DNA of 64,000 bases, taken from positions 82,357 to 146,356 of the forward strand of contig JAKVBQ010000005.1 of NCBI GenBank assembly GCA_022447205.1. Reading direction: 5' to 3'. The DNA comes from Phycisphaerales bacterium (lineage in GTDB: Bacteria > Planctomycetota > Phycisphaerae > Phycisphaerales > SM1A02). Position numbers and translations under genes: made by a program. The notes under the pieces were generated by a model. That model ran no database searches and was not told where the DNA came from. It saw only the letters and a list, made by a program, of their open reading frames with translations. This document shows positions 28,620 to 40,839 of this stretch, one piece after another (positions within the stretch are counted from its first letter, which is position 1; each line of letters starts with the position of its first letter).

Positions 28620-29786
28620 ATGAAGACCCTTCCCTTTGAATACGCGGCACGCAACCTGGGCAGAAGCCCGGCACGCATGGCACTGACGGTGGGTGGTGCG
28701 ATGCTCGTGGTCCTGCTGGTCCTGACTGCAGGCGGATTCGTGACCGGCATGCAGCGTGCCCTCATCACAAGCGGCAGCGAACGCAACATGATCCTCCTTG
28801 GCTCAGGCTCGGAAGAGAGCCTGGAACGAAGCGAGATCCCGATGCGCACTCCGGGCATCGTCGCAGCCAGCATCGACGGCCTCGCATCAAGTGCAGGCGT
28901 GGAGGCCGTCAGCCCCGAAGTCCACATGGCCATGCCGGTCTCGAGATCGAAGGAGACGGAAGGATCCCTCGCGGTGTTGCGCGGCATGACCCCCGCCGCA
29001 TGGCTGGTCCACGACGATGCGCGGATCATCGAGGGCCGACCACCGGTGAAGGGCGGTCGGGAAGCTGGTATCGGGAGAATGGCCGCACGTGCCCTTGGAT
29101 TCGATCCTCCAGTCACGGCACTCGGTGCGTCGATCTGGGTCGACGGACAGGACATCGAACTGGTGGGACTGATCGCTGCCGATGGTGGCGTCATCGAAGG
29201 CGAGATCTGGTACCCGTTGAACGACCTCCAGGTACTCGCCCAACGGGATTCCCTCTCCTGTGTGGTGCTGACACGCGCAGAGGCACCGCCGTCGGCGATC
29301 AACGCCTTTGCAGCTCGCCGACTCGACCTCGAACTTGCCGCAATCCCGGAGGACGAATACTTCGCAACCCTTTCGAGGTTCTACAGGCCGATCGAGTTGA
29401 TGGTCATCCTCACCGCGGCACTCATCGCGATCGGGGGGATCCTGGGCGGGCTGAACACCAACTATGCAACCGTGGCCAGCAGGGTCCGTGAACTGGGGAC
29501 CCTCCAGACGCTCGGATACAGCCGCACCGCGATCTGCTGGAGCCTCCTGCAGGAATCACTCCTGGCAAGCTCGATCGGCGCGCTTCTTGCCTGCCTGATC
29601 GGCCTCGCGATCCTCGACGGCCAGGCGGTGCGATTCTCGATGGGTGTCTTCGGCATCGAGATCGATGCGCTCGTCCTCGCAGGGGGGATCGGAGCAGGCC
29701 TCGCCCTTGGCGTGGTGGGAGCCATGATTCCAGCCATGAGATGCCTTCAATTGCCGATACCGGAGGCACTCCGCACGAGTGCCTGA
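28620..29786 (+). CDS. FtsX/MacB-type ABC permease 2
   Basis: A 388-residue permease of the same four-TM, large-periplasmic-loop design, with TM1 at ~20-45 and TM2-4 at ~255-385. GAGGAG lies 5 bases before the start and 9 bases separate it from permease 1. Two different permease genes in tandem suggest a heterodimer, as in LolCE, instead of the MacB homodimer. The sequences of the two are clearly diverged. Confidence 0.88.
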   Translation: MKTLPFEYAARNLGRSPARMALTVGGAMLVVLLVLTAGGFVTGMQRALITSGSERNMILLGSGSEESLERSEIPMRTPGIVAASIDGLASSAGVEAVSPEVHMAMPVSRSKETEGSLAVLRGMTPAAWLVHDDARIIEGRPPVKGGREAGIGRMAARALGFDPPVTALGASIWVDGQDIELVGLIAADGGVIEGEIWYPLNDLQVLAQRDSLSCVVLTRAEAPPSAINAFAARRLDLELAAIPEDEYFATLSRFYRPIELMVILTAALIAIGGILGGLNTNYATVASRVRELGTLQTLGYSRTAICWSLLQESLLASSIGALLACLIGLAILDGQAVRFSMGVFGIEIDALVLAGGIGAGLALGVVGAMIPAMRCLQLPIPEALRTSA

Positions 29787-29819
29787 GTTACCATGGAACC
29801 ACGTACAAAGGAGTTCAAG

Positions 29820-30443
29820 ATGAACATCACCGCACGCGCCCTGACCGCAGCCATCGGACTCTCGTTGGCATCGCTCGCCGGTTGTGACGGACGATCCGGC
29901 AATCCGAGTGGCATGGCTGCCTCCACCGTCGCAGCCATTCCAGCCGCGAAGTTCATCACCGGGGAGAAGCCGGCGAACGCTCCACACCTGACCAACGTCA
30001 AGGCGAACGCCGATGTCGGAGACAAGGTCATGTTCGAGGCACGAGTCGGTGGTCGCGTCGACGTCTTCGTCGACGGCATGGCGATCTTCGTTGCAGCGGA
30101 CCCCAAACTGATCTCCTGTGACCAGCGCCCGGGTGACTACTGCAAGGTCCCCTGGGACTACTGCTGCGAGAACTTCGACGCCATGAAGAACGGCATGGCA
30201 ACGATCCAGATCATCGATGACGCAGGGCTCCCCTACGAGGTCTCAGCGGAAGGACAGGGCGGCCTCGAACCCCTGAAGACCGTGGTGATCCAGGGCGTGG
30301 TCTCCGAAAAGGGTGACGACGGCAATTTCGTGGTGGATGCAAGTGGCATCTGGGTCGGCACGATCCCGGCCAACCCGCCTGGTGCAGAAGATGCATCGCA
30401 TGGCCATGACCATGACCATGACCACGACCATGACCACGGTTGA
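29820..30443 (+). CDS. His-tailed lipoprotein closing the export operon
   Basis: A 207-residue lipoprotein with lipobox L-A-G-C. The mature region contains a beta-rich, OB-fold-like domain with five Cys clustered at ~100-122 (C-D-Q-R, Y-C-K-V, Y-C-C-E). It ends in an H-D repeat tail of about 13 residues. Cys and His clusters together suggest metal binding. AAGGAG lies 6 bases before the ATG, an ideal site, and only 33 bases separate it from permease 2. It is likely the periplasmic metal- or substrate-binding component, but that is inference. Confidence 0.75.
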   Translation: MNITARALTAAIGLSLASLAGCDGRSGNPSGMAASTVAAIPAAKFITGEKPANAPHLTNVKANADVGDKVMFEARVGGRVDVFVDGMAIFVAADPKLISCDQRPGDYCKVPWDYCCENFDAMKNGMATIQIIDDAGLPYEVSAEGQGGLEPLKTVVIQGVVSEKGDDGNFVVDASGIWVGTIPANPPGAEDASHGHDHDHDHDHDHG

Positions 30444-30452
30444 TCACTTTTC

Positions 30453-31973
30453 GTGAGCACACCCCCACTCGTCCTCGGAATCGATGTCGGCACTTCTGGA
30501 ACGAAGGTGCTTGCCGTTGATTCAACGGGCTCCGTGCTGGCGGATTCACTCACGATCCACCCATCCTCCTCCCCGAAGCCCGGCTGGTCGGAGCAGGCGC
30601 CGGAGGACTGGGTCACCGGCACCATGCGAGGCATCAGGAAGGTGCTCGGTCACCCGGATGTCGATGCGGAAGCGATCGCGGCGATCGGCCTGACCGGACA
30701 GATGCACGGTCTGGTCGCGCTCGATGAGGCACGCTCGGTGATCAGACCGGCGATCCTCTGGAACGACCAGCGATCCGCACCACAGTGCCTCGAGACGGAA
30801 GCGAGTCTCGGTCTCGACTTCCTGCTCCAGCACACCGGAAACAGGATGCTGCCCGGCTTCACGGCGCCCAAGCTGCTGTGGATGCGTGAGCACGAACCGG
30901 ACGCCCTCGCCCGGATCAGGCACGTCCTCCTGCCCAAGGACTACGTGCGATTCCGACTCGGATCGGAACTCGCGATGGATGTCTCCGATGCCTCCGGCAC
31001 GAGCGTCTTCAACTGCGGAAAGCGGACATGGTCCAACTCGATGCTGGATGCACTCGAGCTGCCGGAGTCCTGGTGGCCGGATGTCGCCGAATCCTCGGAA
31101 GTGATCGATGCACTCAATCCGCAAATGGCCGAGGAACTCGGACTTCGCGCAGGGATTCCACTGGTCGCAGGCGCCGGGGACCAGGCGGCAAGTGCCGTCG
31201 GCACCGGAATCGTGGAGGAAGGCATCATCTCCGCGACACTCGGAACATCGGGCGTGGTGTTCGCCTCCAGCAACACCTGGCGAACGACGCCGGAGGGTTC
31301 ACTCCACGCCTTCTGTCACGCCATCCCCGGGACATGGCACCTGATGGGAGTCATGCTGAGTGCGGCCGGAAGCTTCGACTGGTTCGGCAGATCGGTCCTT
31401 CCCGACGTCATGCAGGAAGCCGAGGCGCGAGGCGATGACCCCTGGGACGAACTCTGCACGCGTGCCGCGACGATCGAACCCGGATCGAACGGCCTCTTCT
31501 TCCTCCCCTACCTGACCGGGGAGCGCACGCCACACGTGGATCCGGACGCTCGAGGCTGCTTCGTCGGCCTCTCGCCGACACACGATCGGAACCACATGAC
31601 CAGAGCGGTGCTCGAAGGCGTGACGTACGGCATGCGGGACTGCCTCGACCTGGTCCGGGCCACCGGAGTCCATGCCGAGGTGATCAGACTCTCGGGAGGC
31701 GGCGCCAAGGGTGCGATGTGGCGACAACTCTGTGCGGACGTCTTCGGATGCCGGACGACCACGACGACCTCCACGGAGGGGACGGCCTACGGCGCGGCGC
31801 TCCTGGGCGGGGTCGGCGGCGGACTCTGGCCCGATGTCCCGACCGCCTGCAACAAGGTGATCAGTGAACGGGACCAGGCGGACCCGGGGGAAGCATGCGA
31901 GGCATACGAACGACTGCACCACCGTTACCGCGATCTCTATCCGGCGCTCCACAGGTGGTGGTCGGCGAAGTGA
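30453..31973 (+). CDS. xylB: Xylulokinase (FGGY family carbohydrate kinase)
   Basis: A 506-residue FGGY kinase that would phosphorylate D-xylulose (or a related ketose) for the pentose phosphate pathway. N-terminal phosphate-1 motif G-I-D-V-G-T-S-G-T-K, adenosine motif L-S-G-G-G-A-K (~410), and the Q-M-H-G-L and G-A-G-D-Q-A-A segments typical of xylulokinases. The start is GTG with no strong Shine-Dalgarno. It begins nine bases after the His-tailed lipoprotein gene but is functionally unrelated. Confidence 0.87.
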   Translation: MSTPPLVLGIDVGTSGTKVLAVDSTGSVLADSLTIHPSSSPKPGWSEQAPEDWVTGTMRGIRKVLGHPDVDAEAIAAIGLTGQMHGLVALDEARSVIRPAILWNDQRSAPQCLETEASLGLDFLLQHTGNRMLPGFTAPKLLWMREHEPDALARIRHVLLPKDYVRFRLGSELAMDVSDASGTSVFNCGKRTWSNSMLDALELPESWWPDVAESSEVIDALNPQMAEELGLRAGIPLVAGAGDQAASAVGTGIVEEGIISATLGTSGVVFASSNTWRTTPEGSLHAFCHAIPGTWHLMGVMLSAAGSFDWFGRSVLPDVMQEAEARGDDPWDELCTRAATIEPGSNGLFFLPYLTGERTPHVDPDARGCFVGLSPTHDRNHMTRAVLEGVTYGMRDCLDLVRATGVHAEVIRLSGGGAKGAMWRQLCADVFGCRTTTTTSTEGTAYGAALLGGVGGGLWPDVPTACNKVISERDQADPGEACEAYERLHHRYRDLYPALHRWWSAK

Positions 31974-31995
31974 TGTCGCATCCCGAGGCACGGAC

Positions 31996-32175
31996 ATGAT
32001 TCTCATCATCACCATCATCTCGATGATCGCGCTCGGCTGGCTGGTCTGGATCACGGTGCAACGGCAGGAGGCGGGAGACGAGGCCTTCCAGGCGAAGCTC
32101 GACCGTGACGACCAGCGCGCCCGCGATGGACGAGCAGGCAGGCGCGTCAATCCGGGCGACGACCCAGGCGACTGA
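31996..32175 (+). CDS. Small single-TM protein
   Basis: A 59-residue protein consisting of a hydrophobic segment at residues 2-20 and a charged tail rich in Arg, Asp and Gly. GAGG lies about 8 bases before the ATG, and it follows xylulokinase by 22 bases. The size and TM-plus-charged-tail layout are plausible for a small membrane protein, but nothing proves it is expressed. Confidence 0.45.
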   Translation: MILIITIISMIALGWLVWITVQRQEAGDEAFQAKLDRDDQRARDGRAGRRVNPGDDPGD

Positions 32176-32212
32176 AGATGACGAAGGCCGGACCGGCGAC
32201 CGTCCGAGCTGT

Positions 32213-32995
32213 TCAGACCAGCGTGCCGGAACGACGCATGGCATCGATCCGGCTCTGGAGGTTCCGACCCGGGCAGAGGGTGTTCGCCGTCGACCACTCC
32301 TGATGGGTCAGGATGTTCCGCTCGGGGATTCGATACCTGGTCGAAAGCGCGACCAGCAGGACGTGCAATCCGCTGAGCTGCTGCCTCGAGGGGCTCTGTT
32401 CCTCGAAGTTCCCGAGACAGAGCACGCCGATGTTGCCCGGATTCTGATACTGCACATGCGCGCCCTGGTACCTGATCGGGCGAGCGGACCATGACCGGCC
32501 GGATCGGTCGACGACGTAGTGGTACCCGATGTCGCCCCACCCCCGGTTGCCGACATGCATCGAACGGATCCGTTCGATCTGGGCGGCGACATCCCGGGCA
32601 TTGGTGGCATGGAAGGGCGTCATGCCGTCGTGGTGGATCGTGATGTGGTGGGGCGTGGTCATCGGATTCACCTTCGAGGCGATCGGATTTCCGCGAGCCC
32701 AGTTGTCCCGTGGCAGGACACCGGGCAGTCCGCTCCCGGCCGTGACCCGAGATGACGGTGGCACGGCGGTCCCGCCGGAGGCCACTGCCCGGGGCTCCGG
32801 CCAGAGTGCGCCAGGAAGGGAACGCCCCGACTGCCTGGAGGCGCAACCGACCAGCAGACCGAGCCCCGCAAGCATCATCGAGCGCCTGCAGACACCACGG
32901 TCACCCGAGGCAGGTTCCGCCCCCTCGCGACCACGCTCCTGCGCCCCGGATCGTTCGTGACTGGGAGGAATCGGGGTGCCGGAAGGCTGGCTCAT
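32213..32995 (-). CDS. N-acetylmuramoyl-L-alanine amidase / PGRP-type lipoprotein
   Basis: A 260-residue protein with a twin-arginine/lipobox N-terminus (R-R-S-M-M-L...L-V-G-C-A-S) and a C-terminal amidase_2/PGRP domain. Zinc-ligand candidates are in I-T-I-H-H-D-G and L-T-H-Q-E-W, and there is a C-P-G-R near the C-terminus. Substrate would be the muramyl-alanine bond of peptidoglycan. The start at 32995 has GGAG 8 bases upstream. It lies between xylB and gyrB, pointing away from gyrB. The 282 bases before gyrB carry a possible promoter and hairpin only. Confidence 0.82.
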   Translation of the reverse strand: MSQPSGTPIPPSHERSGAQERGREGAEPASGDRGVCRRSMMLAGLGLLVGCASRQSGRSLPGALWPEPRAVASGGTAVPPSSRVTAGSGLPGVLPRDNWARGNPIASKVNPMTTPHHITIHHDGMTPFHATNARDVAAQIERIRSMHVGNRGWGDIGYHYVVDRSGRSWSARPIRYQGAHVQYQNPGNIGVLCLGNFEEQSPSRQQLSGLHVLLVALSTRYRIPERNILTHQEWSTANTLCPGRNLQSRIDAMRRSGTLV

Positions 32996-33203
32996 CGAGG
33001 TCTCCAACGAGAGAAATTGTCGGGGTCTGCAGGCCAACGGGCCGGAAGAAGTATCGACTCCTTCGAGGCCCTCCCTCCAGTATATGGCCCGCCATGGCAA
33101 TTTCCCCACAGGTGGCGGAAAGCCTCTGGAAAACACGCTGTTTCAGAGCCTCGAAATGGCCGTGGACATCCTGCGAATCCACCCGAAGAAGCGGGTTTCA
33201 AGC

Positions 33204-33209
33204 TACAAT
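33204..33209 (+). promoter_or_regulatory. TACAAT -10 element upstream of gyrB
   Basis: TACAAT matches the -10 consensus at five of six positions and lies 68 bases before the gyrB start. There is no recognisable -35. Confidence 0.4.
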
Positions 33210-33211
33210 GA

Positions 33212-35803
<2,592 letters not shown>

Positions 35804-35828
35804 ACCGGCGAGAACCGCCCGACGTCGT

Positions 35829-35843
35829 TCACCCCCCGGGTGA
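35829..35843. terminator. Short hairpin between convergent gyrB and queC
   Basis: TCACCC and GGGTGA flank CCC, 26 bases after gyrB and within the 124-base intergenic region. The stem is short and there is no T tract. Confidence 0.3.
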
Positions 35844-35927
35844 GGACAGGAGTGCAAGAGCTGTGAGCAGGAACATGGTTCAGGCCTCCATGAAGAAACG
35901 GCACTTTTCGCTGGTGGTCTTGATCAC

Positions 35928-36611
35928 TCAGGCATCGACGAGCACGGGATCAGGCACCCCCGCCGCGGCGAAACCGCGTGCGCGCAGGATGCAGGCATCG
36001 CACCTCCTGCAAGGCGTGCCATCCGCGGAAGGGTCGTAGCAGGAATGGGTCGATTCCAACGGCACGCCGAGTTCAAGCGCCCGCCTGACGATCGCCCCCT
36101 TGTCCATCTCGAGCAGAGGAGTCCTGATCGACACCCCGCGACCCTCGACCCCGTCCTTCGTCGCGAGCCCGGCCATCGCCTCGAAGGCGGCGATGTACTC
36201 CGGACGACAGTCGGGATACCCGGAGTAGTCGATCGCGTTCACGCCCATCCAGATCTCACGGGCACCGGAGACCTCGGCATGGGCGAGGGCGAAGGAAAGG
36301 AAGATCGTGTTGCGCGCAGGGACATAGGTGACCGGTATCGAGCCGCTCTCGTCGAGCGAATCCTTCGGCACCTCGATGTCATCGGTCAGTGCACTCGCCC
36401 CGAAGGCGCGAAGATCGATGTCGAGGATCTTGTGCTCGACGGCACCGAAACGAGCCGCGATCGAACGCGCCGCCTCGAGCTCGAACTCGTGACGCTGTCC
36501 GTATCGAAAGCTCAGGGCATGGCAGATCCGCCCCTCGCGGGCAGCCTCGGCTATGACCGTCGAGGAATCAAGTCCTCCGGAGAGCAGGACGATCGCCCGG
36601 TTCTGGGTCAT
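35928..36611 (-). CDS. queC: 7-cyano-7-deazaguanine synthase
   Basis: QueC makes preQ0 from carboxydeazaguanine, ammonia and ATP in the queuosine pathway. The 227-residue protein has the PP-loop S-G-G-L-D-S-S-T at residues ~11-18, the D-Y-S-G-Y-P-D-C-R core and the four-cysteine zinc site near the C-terminus ([13 protein letters not shown]). Start at 36611 has GGAG six bases upstream; an ATG at 36623 is the alternative. It lies just downstream of the MoxR gene on the same strand, with no other queuosine genes nearby. Confidence 0.93.
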   Translation of the reverse strand: MTQNRAIVLLSGGLDSSTVIAEAAREGRICHALSFRYGQRHEFELEAARSIAARFGAVEHKILDIDLRAFGASALTDDIEVPKDSLDESGSIPVTYVPARNTIFLSFALAHAEVSGAREIWMGVNAIDYSGYPDCRPEYIAAFEAMAGLATKDGVEGRGVSIRTPLLEMDKGAIVRRALELGVPLESTHSCYDPSADGTPCRRCDACILRARGFAAAGVPDPVLVDA

Positions 36612-36627
36612 GGAGCTCTCCATCCTG

Positions 36628-37554
36628 TCAGGCCGGACTGGGGACGCTTTCGAGCACCTTCTGCATGATCCGACGCGTGGTCAGGGTGTCGCCTGCATGC
36701 ATGTAGGTCTTGCTGATCACGCGGTGGGCACAGACCGGAAGAACGTTCGCGATGATGTCATCCGGAACGACGAAGTCACGACCGGAGATCAGTGCGGTCG
36801 CACGGGCGGCCTGGGACAGAGCAAGTGCGCCACGCGGACTCACACCCACCTGGAGATCGTCGCTTTCACGTGTCATCGTCACCAGATCGATGACGTACTT
36901 GACCAGGGCGTCGCTCATGCGGATCCGGTCGACCTCTTCCTGCAGTTCGGTCACCTCGCTGCCGGTCAGGACCGGCTCGAGTTCCTGGAGCGTGCTCCTT
37001 GCAGGCTGGAGGGCGAGGATCCTCGCTTCGTCGTTCGGCGCGGGATACCCGAGGTTGATGCGCATGAGGAAACGGTCGAGCTGGTTCTCGGGGAGGAAGT
37101 AGGTGCCTTCGAACTCATAGGGATTCTGGGTCGCCACCACCATGAACGGCGTCGGGAGTTCACGAGCCTCGCCTTCGGCGGTGACCGTGTTCTCACTCAT
37201 CGCTTCGAGCATCGCCGACTGTGTGCGCGGCGTGGTCCGGTTGATCTCGTCGCTGAGGACGACGTTCGCGAAGATCGGACCCGGCCTGAACTCGAACTCC
37301 TCGGTGTCCTTCCGGTAGATGGACACGCCGGTGACATCGGCGGGGAGCAGGTCGGGCGTGCACTGGATCCTGCTGAACCGACAGTCGATCGACCGGGCCA
37401 GGGCGTTCGCAAGCACCGTCTTCCCGACGCCGGGAACGTCCTCGATGAGGGCGTGGCCCCGGGCAAGGAGGCAGGTGATGATGCGATCGACGGCCTGGGT
37501 GTTGCCCATGTAGACCGAGATGATGTTGTCGCGAAGTCGTTCTATGGCACTCAT
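36628..37554 (-). CDS. MoxR-type AAA+ ATPase
   Basis: A 308-residue MoxR family ATPase. Walker A is G-V-G-K-T-V (~43), Walker B/DEIN is D-E-I-N-R-T (~105) and the sensor-1 region is A-T-Q-N-P. These ATPases usually act with VWA-domain proteins as metal- or cofactor-insertion chaperones, but no DUF58 or VWA partner is adjacent here. Instead, queC follows four to sixteen bases downstream, depending on which queC start is used, and is likely cotranscribed. A TAGGAT hexamer lies nine bases before the start. Confidence 0.9.
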   Translation of the reverse strand: MSAIERLRDNIISVYMGNTQAVDRIITCLLARGHALIEDVPGVGKTVLANALARSIDCRFSRIQCTPDLLPADVTGVSIYRKDTEEFEFRPGPIFANVVLSDEINRTTPRTQSAMLEAMSENTVTAEGEARELPTPFMVVATQNPYEFEGTYFLPENQLDRFLMRINLGYPAPNDEARILALQPARSTLQELEPVLTGSEVTELQEEVDRIRMSDALVKYVIDLVTMTRESDDLQVGVSPRGALALSQAARATALISGRDFVVPDDIIANVLPVCAHRVISKTYMHAGDTLTTRRIMQKVLESVPSPA

Positions 37555-37563
37555 GCAGCCTGT

Positions 37564-37569
37564 ATCCTA
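37564..37569 (-). promoter_or_regulatory. TAGGAT hexamer 9 bases before the MoxR gene
   Basis: TAGGAT on the minus strand, nine bases from the ATG. It could be a -10 element or, because it contains AGGA, part of a ribosome binding site; the sequence alone does not decide. Confidence 0.3.
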
Positions 37570-37627
37570 GTTGTCGAGTGCTCTCGATGCAGTCATGAGC
37601 TGACGCCGAGGAGGCGATCTTCGACAC

Positions 37628-38440
37628 ATGGCAGAATCCACCCCTCCAGAACAGCCGGAAAGCCTGCCCTGCTTCAACTGCAGGTACGAGCTGACGTCGT
37701 TGCCGAGGGATGCGGACTGCCCGGAATGCGGCTACCCGATCCTCAGCACCCTCCGGAAACGCGGAGAGGTCACCGAACCGCTTCGCAGGCTTCCCAGATT
37801 GAAACTCACGCTCATCTTTCTCCTCGCCGCCACGTTGAGCGGCGCTCCGGTCCTGATCGGCTACGCCGGGCTTGAATACCTCCAGGAAAGGGCCGCCAAC
37901 CCCCTGCTCGACCAGCTTCGCGGGACCTTCCTGACCTCCCTGCCATACCTGATGATCCTGGGATCGCTGACGCCACTGCTCACGATTCTGAGCGTTCCCA
38001 GCGAGATCGGCGGTGGGCGCTATCGCAAGCGGATCGCGGGACTGTTGCTGATCCTTGGGGGCGGAGGTGCAACCCTCGTTTCGCTGACAAAATCCGGGAA
38101 CGCACTCGAATTTGCCTCGATCGTGGGCTATCCGGCGGGAACGATCGCCTGTGCAATCGGGCTTGCAACGGCGGCTCGGTACATCGGACGGGCCGTTCCT
38201 CAGTGGAAACAGCTGGGCTCAGCCCGCCAGACTGCCGCCCCGCTGATCTCGGCGATCCTGCTCATCGCGATCCTGAGGCCGGTGCAGGCCCTGCTCAGCC
38301 CCATGAGCATGGGACTTGCCGGCAGTGAGGTCATCATCATCGGATCCGAGATCCTGCTGGTGATCGGCAGCCTCTACCTGATGGTCAACCGTCTGTGGCT
38401 CTCGCTCCGACTCATCCAGGCCATGACAGCAGTGCGCTGA
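37628..38440 (+). CDS. Zinc-ribbon membrane protein of unknown function
   Basis: A 270-residue protein. The N-terminal C-F-N-C-R-Y-E-L then C-P-E-C-G-Y-P pattern is a zinc ribbon, and about six TM segments follow from residue ~60. Such ribbon-plus-TM proteins are common in planctomycetes. It is divergent from the MoxR gene, and no function is known. Confidence 0.65.
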   Translation: MAESTPPEQPESLPCFNCRYELTSLPRDADCPECGYPILSTLRKRGEVTEPLRRLPRLKLTLIFLLAATLSGAPVLIGYAGLEYLQERAANPLLDQLRGTFLTSLPYLMILGSLTPLLTILSVPSEIGGGRYRKRIAGLLLILGGGGATLVSLTKSGNALEFASIVGYPAGTIACAIGLATAARYIGRAVPQWKQLGSARQTAAPLISAILLIAILRPVQALLSPMSMGLAGSEVIIIGSEILLVIGSLYLMVNRLWLSLRLIQAMTAVR

Positions 38441-38550
38441 GCCGACCAGGCCATCCCCAGACTGCCACGATGGCAGGATAAGGACACCCCCTGCACCAGA
38501 TGGGGCACATCGGTGTCGGACATGGGGCGGCGGATGGCTCCAAAATCAAT

Positions 38551-38567
38551 CCTGAGAGGCTCTCAGG
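38551..38567. promoter_or_regulatory. 17-base palindrome in the groEL1 upstream region
   Basis: CCTGAGAG and CTCTCAGG flank a single G, followed by CTGTTTTT. It lies 110 bases after the preceding gene and 167 bases before groEL1, in a 293-base region. It could be a terminator for the upstream gene or an operator for heat-shock control. The classical CIRCE repeat of HrcA is not present. Confidence 0.4.
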
Positions 38568-38655
38568 CTGTTTTTCACCTGAGCCACCGAACGACCCGCT
38601 TGGGCACGGGCTTTGATCTATCTCGGTATTGAACGTGCCCCCCGGGTACCCATAG

Positions 38656-40398
<1,743 letters not shown>

Positions 40399-40520
40399 AC
40401 CCGAACCACCAGCACGCAGATTCACCCGCGCAATGCGCATCTGACAGAACACCAGAAGAACAGAACACTTCCAAGAAACACCACCGGCAGAACGCCGGAT
40501 TTCCCAGGAGAGACACGAAC

Positions 40521-40811
40521 ATGTCCGTCCGACCCCTCGAAGATCGAATTCTCATCAAGCCGACCGAAGCGGAAACCAAGACCAGCTCCGGCATCTTCCT
40601 CCCCGAATCCGCCAAGGAAAAGCCGATGCACGGCAAGGTCGTCGCACTCGGCCCGGGCAAGCTCCTCGACAACGGCGAGCGCATCAAGCCCGGTGTCAAG
40701 AAGGGCGACACCGTCGTCTTCGGCAAGTACTCCGGTTCGGAAGTTGAAATCAAGAACATCACGCACCTGATCGTTCGCGAAAGCGAACTCCTGGGTGTCA
40801 TCGAAGGCTGA
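40521..40811 (+). CDS. groES: Co-chaperonin GroES
   Basis: A 96-residue GroES with the standard start (V-R-P-L-E-D-R-I-L-I-K), a mobile loop (E-T-K-T-S-S-G-I-F-L-P) that docks on GroEL, and the C-terminal E-L-L-G-V-I-E. AGGAG lies about 10 bases before the start. The 122-base gap after groEL1 holds a small CCGGC/GCCGG hairpin (40484-40498) that may separate transcripts or stabilise the mRNA. Confidence 0.96.
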   Translation: MSVRPLEDRILIKPTEAETKTSSGIFLPESAKEKPMHGKVVALGPGKLLDNGERIKPGVKKGDTVVFGKYSGSEVEIKNITHLIVRESELLGVIEG

Positions 40812-40839
40812 CCCGCGCGTCGGAAATGGAGCATCACAG

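Noticed and set aside
23299..30443. Calling the export operon a copper efflux system
   Set aside because: Cys and His richness alone does not identify the metal, and the RND pump expected for copper efflux is missing, so I left the substrate open.
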